In this document: positions 56,228 through 64,000 of the stretch, piece after piece
Layout of the letters: each line of letters opens with the position of its first letter
Numbering within the stretch: the stretch's first letter is position 1
Notes under the pieces: generated by a model
Databases searched by the model: none
What the model saw: only the letters and a program-made list of their open reading frames with translations
What the model was told of the DNA's origin: nothing
Assembly: GCF_024205745.1 (NCBI RefSeq)
Contig: NZ_CP073117.1
Coordinates: forward strand, 2,108,001-2,172,000
Origin: Neisseria subflava
Lineage (GTDB): Bacteria; Pseudomonadota; Gammaproteobacteria; Burkholderiales; Neisseriaceae
DNA: 64,000 bases
Reading direction: 5' to 3'
Made by a program: the position numbers and the translations under genes

Positions 56228-56617
56228 TTATTTAGCTTCTTCTTTAGCGTCTTCAGCAGCTTCTTTGGCATCTTCCGCTGCGTCTTTTGCTTCTTCTTTA
56301 GCCTCTTCAGCGGCATCTTTGGCTTCTTCGGCTTTTTCTTCAGGAGTTTCTGCAGCAGGTACGCCTTTCAAAGCATCCAAAGAAGTTTTACAAGTTGCAT
56401 CGCGTTGGTCTGCAGGCAGGTTTTTCAGGGCTTCTTTGGTTTGTTCGAAAGATTTTTGCATCATGTCTTTTGTTGCGGCATCTACGTCTTTAGTTGCTTC
56501 GGCAAATGCTTTTTCGTACTCGTCACAAACGGCAGAAGAAGATGAGCCTGAACCGCCGCCGCATGCTGACAGGGACAGGGCTGCCAATAAAGCTGCCAAT
56601 AAAGCTGATGTTTTCAT
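56228..56617 (-). CDS. Small lipoprotein with Glu-Ala-Lys/Asp-Ala-Ala repeats (DUF5339-like)
   Basis: A 129-residue lipoprotein; the lipobox is LSAC (Cys19) after MKTSALLAALLAALSLSAC. It continues with GGGSGSSSS, then a helical core with two cysteines (VCDEYEKAF; ATCKTSLDAL). From residue 92 on come tandem heptad-like units (EEAKDAAEEAKEEAKDAAED) ending at the C-terminus. These form a long charged helix, possibly a coiled coil. The core resembles the Neisseria DUF5339 family. The DNA repeats could change the number of units. Function unknown. Confidence 0.75.
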   Translation of the reverse strand: MKTSALLAALLAALSLSACGGGSGSSSSAVCDEYEKAFAEATKDVDAATKDMMQKSFEQTKEALKNLPADQRDATCKTSLDALKGVPAAETPEEKAEEAKDAAEEAKEEAKDAAEDAKEAAEDAKEEAK

Positions 56618-56747
56618 GTGTCTCTCGCTTTTTTGAATTTAGGTTAAGGGAAGTAATATGTTAATTCATTATATTAAAGTGTCAAGTATTGTTGTTTAAT
56701 TTAATTAAAATCATATCATTGAAAGAGTCAGTCTATCTAAATATCCT

Positions 56748-56775
56748 AAAGGCCGTCTGAAATTTCAGACGGCCC
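56748..56775. terminator. Paired-DUS terminator downstream of nrdD
   Basis: AAAGGCCGTCTGAAA runs directly into TTTCAGACGGCCC, then CTTGCTTTTTT. It ends the nrdG-nrdD transcript. Confidence 0.8.
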
Positions 56776-56806
56776 TTGCTTTTTTAAGTAATCCTTTATT
56801 CAATGA

Positions 56807-58588
56807 TTACGCCGCTTTACGGTGATAATGTCTGAGCGCGTGCTCTTTACGCCGTCCGCTACTGAATGCGGATACGCGTTTCAGGTAGCCGATGACGCGG
56901 GTGCCGTAGTCGATGTCGTGGCTGCCGCAGGCGGAACAGGCGTGCAAAGTGCGTTTGTCAATGTGGCCGCATTCGTTGCAGATGGTGATGCGCACGTTCA
57001 CGCAGAAGTAGTTGCAGCCGGTTTGTGCGGCGATGTCCAAGAGCGAGCGGTAGCCGGATTCGGGCAGGGCTTCGTCTAGGTTCAGGTGCAACGCGGAGCC
57101 GCCGTCGAGCCAGTCCACCAGTTCTTTGCCGTGAAGCAGGAATTTGTCGAGCGCGTTGATTTCTTCGTCTTCGACGACGTAGAAATAGGAGTTGTAGCAT
57201 TCGCGGCTGACTTTGTAGCCGTCGGCTTTGTCCCATTTGGCGTTTTTCACGCCGAGGTTTTCGGCGGGGACAAACTCGGTGTTGAACTTCACACCGTAGT
57301 GTTTGCTGGCGGCTTGGTTGGCTTCGAATATGGTTTTCAGACGGCCTTGGACAAAGTTAATGTAGTCGTCGTTGTAACCGACTTTGATGCCTTGCGATTC
57401 GGCGGCTTCCGCCATGCCATTGATGCCGATGGTGAGGAACTGTTTGTCCAGCGTGATGAAACCTGCATCGTAAACGGGCAGCATTCCGGCGGCTTGGTAT
57501 TCTTCCATCAGTTTGCGGTAGGCGTATTGGTATTTGTGAATTTTGGCGACTTCGGCGGCAAGGTCGCACCCGTCTTGTTCCAACCGGTTCATGTTGATGG
57601 TGATGACGTTAATAGAGCCGGTCGCCACGCCGCCCGCACCGAGTGTGTAGCTGAAGGTGCGGTCTTCGATGGCGTTGCGCAGGCGGCAGCAGGAAGCCAA
57701 GGAGTCGGGGTTATCGGAAAGATAGACGAAGAAGGAATTGCCTTCCGCCAACTCTTTCGCCATTTCGTCGGCGAACACGGTGTCTTTGCATTTGCCACCG
57801 TCGGTCAGCATCGCAGCGGTCACGACGGGGAAAGTCAAAACGGCTTTGGTGCGTTCCTGATTGAACCATTTTAGGAAAAAATTTTGCAGCTTCGCCACGC
57901 TCGCCCAGACCGGTTTGCTGAAATCGGGGAAGACGAAATCACCGAACATCGCGTCGAAATAGTATTGATCGTAAACGGAAATATTCCAAAACACGCTCTG
58001 ATAGCCGCGCGCGGCGGCGGGCTGGTTGATGCTGTACACCACCTGCTGCATGTGGTTGGCGATTTCTTTGCCGTGGGTTTCCAAATAATCGTCGCCGTAG
58101 TCTTTGCGGGCGAAGTAGTCGAAATAGGTCAGAAATTCCACTGTCGCCACCGCACCGGCAAACTGCGCGCTGATGGCAAACACCAGATTAATAAACGAGC
58201 CGCAAAACGATGCCAAATGTTGTGGCGCTTTGGATTCACCGCCGAGTTTGCTTAACCCGTCGAGCAGGAAGGGATACAGCGTAACCGACACACAATAAGG
58301 CTTGAGGCTGGTTTCGTCGTGCACATAAATCTCATGCGCCTCAATCTGGCGGATGTATTCGTCGGCAACGGATTGGTCGAAAATTTCGGCGATTTTGCGC
58401 GACACTTGGGCGCGGTTAATCTGCACGAAAAAGTCTTTCATGATTTCCGCTTCCATCGTGGCGATGTTTTTCTGGGTAACGTTGGCATTGGCGTCCATTT
58501 TCGAGCCGTCCGCCGCGTTTTGCGCGCTGATGTAGTCGCGCATAAATTGTAGTTTTCCGTTTAACTGTTCGGGATGCAGCCGAATCAT
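56807..58588 (-). CDS. nrdD: Anaerobic (class III) ribonucleoside-triphosphate reductase
   Basis: A 593-residue glycyl-radical enzyme making dNTPs without oxygen. The ATG at 58588 (MIRLHPEQ) follows AGGAG; the longer frame is rejected. The active-site segment SLASCCRLRN has adjacent cysteines. The zinc site CNECGH...CSACGS is near the end, and the glycyl radical motif is RVIGYL. The protein is shorter than E. coli NrdD (712) and lacks an N-terminal ATP-cone, matching the branch of Neisseria bacilliformis NrdD, which was shown to use thioredoxin and not formate as reductant. It is downstream of nrdG. A DUS is embedded in the frame near 57335. Confidence 0.93.
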   Translation of the reverse strand: MIRLHPEQLNGKLQFMRDYISAQNAADGSKMDANANVTQKNIATMEAEIMKDFFVQINRAQVSRKIAEIFDQSVADEYIRQIEAHEIYVHDETSLKPYCVSVTLYPFLLDGLSKLGGESKAPQHLASFCGSFINLVFAISAQFAGAVATVEFLTYFDYFARKDYGDDYLETHGKEIANHMQQVVYSINQPAAARGYQSVFWNISVYDQYYFDAMFGDFVFPDFSKPVWASVAKLQNFFLKWFNQERTKAVLTFPVVTAAMLTDGGKCKDTVFADEMAKELAEGNSFFVYLSDNPDSLASCCRLRNAIEDRTFSYTLGAGGVATGSINVITINMNRLEQDGCDLAAEVAKIHKYQYAYRKLMEEYQAAGMLPVYDAGFITLDKQFLTIGINGMAEAAESQGIKVGYNDDYINFVQGRLKTIFEANQAASKHYGVKFNTEFVPAENLGVKNAKWDKADGYKVSRECYNSYFYVVEDEEINALDKFLLHGKELVDWLDGGSALHLNLDEALPESGYRSLLDIAAQTGCNYFCVNVRITICNECGHIDKRTLHACSACGSHDIDYGTRVIGYLKRVSAFSSGRRKEHALRHYHRKAA

Positions 58589-58705
58589 GTTAATTCTCCT
58601 GTATGGTTTGGATGATTTATCAAGCAATGACGGTCAGGCCGTCTGAAACATCGCTGTCAGCGAATACAATAAATTCAATTTAAATCGGTGCAATACAGCA
58701 CCGGG

Positions 58706-59215
58706 CTAAATTGAAGCCACTGGAAACACTTTAGGCGCGGGTTTGTCTTTGATAAACAATCGGTTCAACACCTCGCCCGTGCGCAAATCGACAAACTTCT
58801 GATTGGTGGTCGGGCTGTCTAAGCCACCCAGCTCCATCTGCCAGCGGCCGGTTTTCAGATACGTCAAATAAGGCAGGATACCGTCTGAAACCGCCTCCAA
58901 CTCCTCACGCTCCAAGCCGGTGTACAAGCAGGCTTTCAGACCCGCCTGCGTCACGATGCCCAGCATTTTCTGTAAAGCTTCCGGCTGCCATTCCCCGCCC
59001 ATAAACAACACGCAGCTAATTAATCCGCGATAGCGTTTCAGACGGCCTTTTAAATAATCCTCGGTCAATTCTGTGCCGATACCCTCTTTCCATGTATCGG
59101 CACTGTGGCAACCTTTGCAACGCAACGGACAGCCGGAAAACAGAAACGCCAGCGACACTTCGTCCGGCACTTCCTGCCATACAATTTGCTCAATTGTAAA
59201 TTTCAAGCTGCTCAT
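58706..59215 (-). CDS. nrdG: Anaerobic ribonucleotide reductase activase (radical SAM)
   Basis: A 169-residue radical-SAM activase that puts the glycyl radical on NrdD. The cluster motif is CPLRCKGC, and the NrdG-type LYTGLEREELE follows later. The ATG at 59215 (MSSLKFTIEQ) is used; a GTG six codons upstream is possible. It is the first gene of the nrdG-nrdD operon (reverse of the E. coli order), with about 117 bp between the genes that holds a DUS. NrdR-like boxes lie right upstream. Confidence 0.93.
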   Translation of the reverse strand: MSSLKFTIEQIVWQEVPDEVSLAFLFSGCPLRCKGCHSADTWKEGIGTELTEDYLKGRLKRYRGLISCVLFMGGEWQPEALQKMLGIVTQAGLKACLYTGLEREELEAVSDGILPYLTYLKTGRWQMELGGLDSPTTNQKFVDLRTGEVLNRLFIKDKPAPKVFPVASI

Positions 59216-59229
59216 TGCAATACCACAAA

Positions 59230-59245
59230 ACACAAGATATGGTGA
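59230..59245 (-). promoter_or_regulatory. NrdR-like box 1 upstream of nrdG
   Basis: On the minus strand TCACCATATCTTGTGT, 14 of 16 matches to the NrdR consensus ACACWATATMTTGTGT. It lies 15 bases before the nrdG start. Confidence 0.6.
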
Positions 59246-59261
59246 AAATTAAAACACAAGA

Positions 59262-59277
59262 CTACTAGATATGGTAT
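59262..59277 (-). promoter_or_regulatory. NrdR-like box 2 upstream of nrdG
   Basis: On the minus strand ATACCATATCTAGTAG shares CCATATCT with box 1. The offset from box 1 is 32 bp (three helical turns), the usual spacing for paired NrdR boxes. The match to consensus is weaker than in box 1. Confidence 0.55.
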
Positions 59278-59371
59278 TTTTATTTAACAATGTATTTTAC
59301 TTATTTAATAGATTTTTATTATTTAACTGATTGTAAATTACTATAATTGGTTTGACTTTAAGTTAATAAAA

Positions 59372-59400
59372 AGGCCGTCTGAACACGATTCAGACGGCCT
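59372..59400. terminator. Paired DUS upstream of nrdG
   Basis: AGGCCGTCTGAA faces TTCAGACGGCCT with a 5-base loop. It lies between the rlmL-type gene and nrdG, both on the minus strand. Confidence 0.7.
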
Positions 59401-59454
59401 GAAATTAAAAAAAGAGAAGCAAAATCCGTTATAGCAAAGTCTATCCAAAAAAAT

Positions 59455-59490
59455 AAAAAAGCCGTCTGAAATCATCTTTCAGACGGCCTC
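59455..59490. terminator. Paired-DUS terminator of the rlmL-type gene
   Basis: AAAAGCCGTCTGAAA faces TTTCAGACGGCCTC with a short loop; the left arm lost one G. A second DUS pair is 55 bp away. Confidence 0.75.
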
Positions 59491-59501
59491 AATTCCAGGT
59501 T

Positions 59502-60644
59502 TTAGCCTCGATTCGAGCCTTTAACCATATCCATCAAAAACAATCGGCAATCCAAGTTGCCATTGAACAGCGGAATCTTACGCTTCGGAGAAAGGCGCAT
59601 AAATTTCGGCATATCGCGATCGCCGGTAAACATCCCAACCAGCCAGCCTGCGTAATGCTGTTTCAACCATGTGCCCAGTTGAGGATAAAGCGCCTGTAAA
59701 GCCTGAATTTCGGCAAGGCGCACGCCATAAGGCGGGTTGGAAATCATAATGCCGTGTTCGCCGTTTGGCCGCGCGGCTTGCGCATCTTGCACGTCAAAGC
59801 GGATGAAATGATCCGCTTCGGCGGCTTGGGCATTGGCCAATGCGGCACGGATCATATAACGGTCATTATCGCTGCCGGAAATTGGTGCGGCGGCCAGTTT
59901 AATTTGTCTTTCAGCTTCTCGGCGCAGGGCTTGCCATTTTTCTTTGTCGAAGTTTTGCAGTTTTTCAAAACCGAAACGGCGCATCAAGCCCGGCGCACGG
60001 CGTGTCGCAATCCATGCCGCCTCGATGGCAATCGTGCCGCTGCCGCAAAACGGGTCTTGGAAAGGCTGCGTACCGTCGTAGCCAGCCAAAAGCAGCAAAC
60101 CTGCCGCCAAGTTTTCCCTCAATGGCGCTTCGCCGGTATCCTGACGATAGCCGCGTTTGAAGAGTGCCTCACCGGAAGTATCGATAAAGATTTCTACATT
60201 GCGCTCATCGATAAAGGCATGAATGCGGATATCGGGATTGATTTTACCCACGCTCGGACGCGCATCATAAATATCGCGGAAGGCATCGCAGACGGCATCT
60301 TTGATTTTCAAACCGACAAAATCCAAGCTTTTCACATTAGCGCGCTTGCCTTCAACTTTGACTTTGAAGGTCTGCTCCAGCTTAAACCAACCTGTCCAAT
60401 GCAGATTTCGTGCCAGTTTGTAGATATCGTGTTCGTTGCGATAACCGCCTTTGGTCAAACGCAGCAAAACGCGGCTGGCAACGCGTGAATGCAGGTTGAT
60501 GCGATACACCTGCTCCATCGTGCCTTTACATGCCACGCCGCCGTCAACAGCGCGAATGTCCTGACATGCCATGCTTTCGAGTTCCTGCGTCAAAGGCACT
60601 TCCAAACCGCGGGGACAAGTGATAAAAAGTGAATAAACCGTCAT
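59502..60644 (-). CDS. THUMP-domain 23S rRNA (guanine-N2) methyltransferase, RlmL type
   Basis: A 380-residue SAM-dependent methyltransferase. A THUMP domain ([20 protein letters not shown] to [17 protein letters not shown]) is followed by a Rossmann domain with the catalytic NPPY ([11 protein letters not shown]) and the SAM loop [17 protein letters not shown]. It matches the N-terminal (RlmL) half of E. coli RlmKL, which methylates G2445; the RlmK half is not fused here, as in other Neisseria. The target is inferred from the family. Confidence 0.92.
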   Translation of the reverse strand: MTVYSLFITCPRGLEVPLTQELESMACQDIRAVDGGVACKGTMEQVYRINLHSRVASRVLLRLTKGGYRNEHDIYKLARNLHWTGWFKLEQTFKVKVEGKRANVKSLDFVGLKIKDAVCDAFRDIYDARPSVGKINPDIRIHAFIDERNVEIFIDTSGEALFKRGYRQDTGEAPLRENLAAGLLLLAGYDGTQPFQDPFCGSGTIAIEAAWIATRRAPGLMRRFGFEKLQNFDKEKWQALRREAERQIKLAAAPISGSDNDRYMIRAALANAQAAEADHFIRFDVQDAQAARPNGEHGIMISNPPYGVRLAEIQALQALYPQLGTWLKQHYAGWLVGMFTGDRDMPKFMRLSPKRKIPLFNGNLDCRLFLMDMVKGSNRG

Positions 60645-60717
60645 ATAAAACCTTTCCGGGTAGAGCTATCCGAACCACTCGGATAATAAATAAAAACAAT
60701 ATTATAGCCGAAAAACC

Positions 60718-60748
60718 AAAGGCCGTCTGAAACTTCAGACGGCCTTTT
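60718..60748. terminator. Paired-DUS terminator of the xanthine permease gene
   Basis: AAAGGCCGTCTGAA faces TTCAGACGGCCTTTT with a 3-base loop. Confidence 0.85.
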
Positions 60749-60765
60749 AATTTAATATTGCTTGC

Positions 60766-62157
60766 TTAGTGATCCAAACTATCGGTTTCAACCTTAACCG
60801 CTTTATCGGTTTTATCTTCCGGCAAAACTAAGTTCAACAATACCGCCATAATACCGCCGGCAGAAATTGAGTTTTGGAACAATACCGGCAGGTTTTTGAA
60901 CACTTCCGGCTCAAACGCCACGCCCAAACCCAAACCGACAGAAGTAGCCGCGATGACTGCTTCACGACGGCGAATACCGTGGCTGACCAAAATCCGCACG
61001 CCTGCAATCGCAATCAGGCCGAACATCAACACCATCGCACCACCCAAAACCGGACTCGGAATCGTGGTAAACGCGCGGCCGATAACAGGGAACAAGCCCA
61101 ACAATACCAAAATTGCCGCAATATATTTGCCCACATGGCGCGAAGCCACGCCGGTCATTTGAATCACGCCGTTATTTTGCGCAAAAGTGGTCAAAGGCAA
61201 AGAGCCCAACGCCGTCGCAATCACAGACACCAAACCATCTGCCAATACGCCGCCGCGCAGACGTTTGGTGTATTCCTCACCCTCAATCGGCTGCTCGGAG
61301 ACCATTGCAGTCGCCGTCAAATCGCCTACCGCTTCAAATACACTCAACAAGAAAATCGCACCGGCGACAATAAACGCGTGCCAATCAAATGCGAAACCAT
61401 ATTTAAACGGAACCGGCAGGGTAATCAGCGGCAGGTTTTGCAGGGCGGAAAAATCTACTTTACCCAAAAACAGCGCAACGATATAACCAACAATCAAACC
61501 CACCGCGATGCCGCTCATGCGCAGCAACGGATTTTTTAAGCAGTTGAAAACCAATACAATCAGCAACACCAGCGATGCCAGACCCAAGTTTTCCATCGAG
61601 CCGAACGTACCGTCTGCTTTCGCACCGAAGCCGCCACCGAAATCGGTAATGCCGACATGTACCAAGCTCAAGCCGATCAACATAACGACCACGCCGCTTA
61701 CAGTCGGTGTAATCACTTTTTTCAAATAAGGCAAAAGCCAAGCGGAGAAGCACACCAAAAACGCGCCGACAAAGGACACGCCCAAGAGCGTTGAAATCAT
61801 CACATCTTCAGTCAAGCCGCCCTCTTTCATACCGGTACCGAGCGCAATCATCACGGTAACAAAAGAGAAGTTGACCGACTGAATCGACAGCATGCCCGAA
61901 CCGACCGGCCCGAAACGGTTAACCTGCAAATAAGTGCCGACGCCGGAAGCCACCATCGCCATCGACACCAAATAAGCCGTCATTTCAACCGGCAGCTCCA
62001 ACGCCCCGCCGACAATCAGTGCCGGAGTAATCATCGGGACAAAAATCGCCAGAAGGTGCGTAACCGCACTCAACAACGCATTCCCAAACGGCGGCTTGTC
62101 TTCCAAACCATAAACCAAATCAAGCGATTCCGCCTGTTTTTCAGTCATTCCGGCCAT
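60766..62157 (-). CDS. NCS2-family xanthine/uracil permease (xanthine-type)
   Basis: A 463-residue nucleobase-cation symporter with fourteen predicted helices. The NCS2 motif in helix 10 reads FAQNNGVIQMTGVASRHVG. The QNNG-type signature and following TGVASR fit the xanthine/uric acid branch (XanQ/XanP), not the uracil branch. Helices 1 and 3 carry AVTHLLAIFVPMITPALIVG and FGPVGSGMLSIQSVNFSFVT. The ATG at 62157 follows AGAAGGTTCAAC. Likely purine salvage. Confidence 0.9.
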   Translation of the reverse strand: MAGMTEKQAESLDLVYGLEDKPPFGNALLSAVTHLLAIFVPMITPALIVGGALELPVEMTAYLVSMAMVASGVGTYLQVNRFGPVGSGMLSIQSVNFSFVTVMIALGTGMKEGGLTEDVMISTLLGVSFVGAFLVCFSAWLLPYLKKVITPTVSGVVVMLIGLSLVHVGITDFGGGFGAKADGTFGSMENLGLASLVLLIVLVFNCLKNPLLRMSGIAVGLIVGYIVALFLGKVDFSALQNLPLITLPVPFKYGFAFDWHAFIVAGAIFLLSVFEAVGDLTATAMVSEQPIEGEEYTKRLRGGVLADGLVSVIATALGSLPLTTFAQNNGVIQMTGVASRHVGKYIAAILVLLGLFPVIGRAFTTIPSPVLGGAMVLMFGLIAIAGVRILVSHGIRRREAVIAATSVGLGLGVAFEPEVFKNLPVLFQNSISAGGIMAVLLNLVLPEDKTDKAVKVETDSLDH

Positions 62158-62493
62158 GTTGAACCTTCTCTCAAGAATCGTTAAAAAATATTAAGATGCG
62201 TATTTTAACCAATTTGAAATGTATCAGCAAATTCAAAACCATTAGGCCGTCTGAAAGTTCCGCCCAGCCGTTTTCAGACGGCCTCAAACCGCCTTAACAC
62301 ATTTTAATTCTTGACATCATTTTTCCATCTAAAAACAAACAAACCAATGATTTAAAAATGTATTATTCATTAAGATAATGACAAGTTATCATCAAACTGC
62401 AAAGCCTCATAGCGGATATGTTTCACACAAACAACAAAGTAAGCTACAATCCGATGAATAATCCACCCACACCGTAAAATTAAAGGTTTCCGT
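62158..62493. promoter_or_regulatory. Divergent spacer between the xanthine permease gene and dapA
   Basis: A 336-bp spacer with a paired DUS at 62244-62284 (AGGCCGTCTGAAAG and TTTTCAGACGGCCT, about 15-base loop). A short inverted repeat GATAA/TTATC lies at 62374-62390, and a possible dapA promoter is TTTCAC (62421) with TACAAT (62445), 18 bases apart. The dapA ribosome binding site is AAAGG. None of the promoter calls is firm. Confidence 0.4.
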
Positions 62494-63369
62494 ATGTTAA
62501 AAGGCAGTCTGGTTGCCCTGATTACCCCGATGAATCAAGACGGCAGCATCAACTACGAACAACTTCATGACTTAATTGACTGGCACATTGAAAACGGCAC
62601 CGACGGCATCGTCGCAGTCGGCACCACCGGCGAGTCAGCCACCCTGCCTGTCGAAGAACATTTGGCCGTTATTGAAGCCACTGTCAAACACGTCAACAAG
62701 CGCGTTCCCGTTATCGCCGGCACAGGCGCCAACAATACTGTCGAAGCCATCGCCCTTTCCAAAGCAGCCGAGCAAGCCGGTGCGGACTACACCTTATCTG
62801 TTGTTCCCTACTATAACAAACCTTCGCAAGAAGGCATTTACCAACATTTCAAAGCCATCGCCGAAGCCACTTCGATTCCGATGGTTATCTATAATGTTCC
62901 CGGCCGTACCGTCGTCAGTATGAGCAACGACACTATTTTGCGTTTGGCCGAGATTCCGAATATCGTTGGTGTGAAAGAAGCCAGCGGCAATATCGGCAAC
63001 AACATCGAATTGATCAACAGCGTTCCTGAAGGTTTTGTCGTTTTATCCGGCGATGACCCTACCGGCCTGCCTTTCATGCTGTGTGGCGGTCATGGCGTGG
63101 TAACCGTCGCAGCCAACGTCGCACCGAAACTCTTTGCCGACATGTGCCGAGCCGCCCTTGAGGGCGATATTGCGACCGCCCGTCGTCTAAACGAGCAACT
63201 TATCCCAATTTATAACACCATGTTCTGCGAGCCCAGCCCAGCCGCGCCTAAATGGGGCCTGAGCTTATTGGGCAAATGCGAACCCCATGTTCGTCTGCCT
63301 TTGGTAGCACTGACCGAAGCCGGTCAAGCCAAAGTCCGAGCCGCTCTGGAAAAATCAGGACAAATCTGA
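62494..63369 (+). CDS. dapA: 4-hydroxy-tetrahydrodipicolinate synthase
   Basis: A 291-residue tetrameric aldolase that condenses pyruvate with aspartate semialdehyde in lysine and peptidoglycan synthesis. Conserved segments are [47 protein letters not shown] (Tyr of the catalytic triad), [12 protein letters not shown] and [19 protein letters not shown], the last carrying the Schiff-base lysine. It is followed by bamC as in E. coli, but a DUS pair intervenes. Confidence 0.97.
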   Translation: MLKGSLVALITPMNQDGSINYEQLHDLIDWHIENGTDGIVAVGTTGESATLPVEEHLAVIEATVKHVNKRVPVIAGTGANNTVEAIALSKAAEQAGADYTLSVVPYYNKPSQEGIYQHFKAIAEATSIPMVIYNVPGRTVVSMSNDTILRLAEIPNIVGVKEASGNIGNNIELINSVPEGFVVLSGDDPTGLPFMLCGGHGVVTVAANVAPKLFADMCRAALEGDIATARRLNEQLIPIYNTMFCEPSPAAPKWGLSLLGKCEPHVRLPLVALTEAGQAKVRAALEKSGQI

Positions 63370-63378
63370 TCCGGAAAT

Positions 63379-63417
63379 AAGGCCGTCTGAATCCCAAACA
63401 CCCTTTTCAGACGGCCT
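63379..63417. terminator. Paired DUS between dapA and bamC
   Basis: AAGGCCGTCTGAA faces TTCAGACGGCCT with a 14-base loop. It may only partly stop readthrough into bamC. Confidence 0.65.
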
Positions 63418-63450
63418 CCCTGTTAAGAACTTCATCCACAGGAAAACAAG

Positions 63451-64000
63451 ATGACCTATATCAAACCCATCGTAGTAGCCCTCGCCCTGATTAGCATGAC
63501 TGCCTGTTCCGGCAGCAAAAAAGAACAACCCAAACTCGACTATCAAAGTCAATCACACCGTTTGGTCAAACTGGAAGTACCACCTGATTTGAACAACCCA
63601 GACCAAGGCAACCTCTATCAATTACCGGCAGGCAGCGGCGCCGTCCGTGCCAGCGATTTCAACAAACGCCGCACCCAAGCCGTACAACAGCCTGCCAATG
63701 CAGAAGTCTTGAAATCCGTTAAAGGCGTACGCCTTGAGCGTGATGGCAACCAACGCTGGTTGGTTGTCGAAGGCAAATCGCCTCGCGAAATTTGGCCGTT
63801 GCTGAAAGTATTCTGGCAAGAAAACGGTTTCGACATCAAATCTGAAGAACCGGCCATCGGCCAAATGGAAACCGAGTGGGCTGAAAACCGAGCCAAGATC
63901 CCTCAAGACAGCCTGCGCCGCCTGTTGGATAAAGTCGGCTTGGGCGGCATCTACTCTACCAGCGAACGCGACAAGTTCATCATCCGCATCGAACAAGGTA
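63451..64000 (+). CDS. bamC: BamC/NlpB outer-membrane assembly lipoprotein (3' end cut)
   Basis: A partial frame of 183 codons, open to the window edge. It encodes a lipoprotein with signal MTYIKPIVVALALISMTAC (lipobox MTAC), then an unstructured stretch and the BamC-type KLEVPPDLNNPDQGNLYQ, and helix-grip domain sequence NQRWLVVEGKSPREIWPLLK. BamC is an accessory part of the BAM complex. The ATG follows AGGAAAACAAG. dapA-bamC linkage is the same as in gamma-proteobacteria. Confidence 0.92.
   Translation, partial: MTYIKPIVVALALISMTACSGSKKEQPKLDYQSQSHRLVKLEVPPDLNNPDQGNLYQLPAGSGAVRASDFNKRRTQAVQQPANAEVLKSVKGVRLERDGNQRWLVVEGKSPREIWPLLKVFWQENGFDIKSEEPAIGQMETEWAENRAKIPQDSLRRLLDKVGLGGIYSTSERDKFIIRIEQG

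Noticed and set aside
59372-59490. Repeated inverted short sequences at regular places, resembling a CRISPR array
   Set aside because: They are DUS pairs placed at gene ends; spacing is irregular and no cas genes are present.
62374-62390. GATAA/TTATC inverted repeat before dapA as a Fur box
   Set aside because: Only about 11 of 19 positions match the Fur consensus, and dapA is not known to be iron regulated.

Overview
The window is chromosomal DNA of a commensal Neisseria. The main evidence is the dozens of copies of the 12-base DNA uptake sequence AGGCCGTCTGAA (the AG-DUS dialect of the N. subflava, flavescens and mucosa type species, not the ATGCCGTCTGAA of meningococcus and gonococcus). 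About twenty intergenic regions carry it as inverted pairs that act as intrinsic terminators. Other Neisseria signs are a dRS3 repeat, an IS5/IS1106-type remnant, a LolD-LolF pair and Neisseria-type protein sequences throughout. I could not fix the species from sequence alone.

Most of the window is ordinary core genome. From left to right: lipA (cut by the left edge); hemB; a DMT permease, J-domain membrane protein and ybaK; a RidA protein and ttcA; DUF456, YecA and TrmH proteins; the sigma-E operon rpoE-rseA; tilS (frameshifted as read here); accA; hslR; an outer-membrane barrel; recD; lolF-lolD; recR; ppiD; an ArsC-like protein; rnr; three tRNA genes (two Leu-CAG, one Ser-GGA) behind a consensus promoter; a secreted thermonuclease; rpiA, ispF, ispD, dnaQ; an rsuA-type pseudouridine synthase; an SNF transporter; dld; pnp; purC; rfbD; uvrA; nrdG-nrdD; an rlmL-type methyltransferase; a xanthine permease; dapA and the start of bamC.

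Five regions look accessory. (1) 844-5035 is AT-rich. It holds a DUF4189 protein, an IS remnant, and a tight operon of a lipoprotein, a class 3 lipase and a coiled-coil membrane protein, which looks like an immunity/effector set. (2) 10779-15892 is GC-rich. It has a TetR regulator divergent from a TonB-dependent receptor, an unknown protein and an RhtX/FptX-type MFS transporter: a probable xenosiderophore uptake locus. (3) 47117-48571 encodes an RTX protein with a long Pro-Lys/Glu/Gln spacer. (4) 52886-56058 is an island behind uvrA. It has a very AT-rich pair (ParB-fold protein plus D12-class adenine methyltransferase), a mucosa-dialect DUS hairpin, and a REP-associated tyrosine transposase with its palindromes. 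(5) 38271-38842 is an unknown gene under a probable Fur-box promoter.

Regulatory sites that can be read directly are a sigma-E-type promoter in front of rpoE, two NrdR-like boxes 32 bp apart in front of nrdG-nrdD, a near-consensus sigma-70 promoter for the tRNA cluster, a Fur-like box, a candidate TetR operator, and a candidate small RNA with C-rich loops between rsuA and the SNF transporter. All calls were made by reading the sequence. No database search was run.
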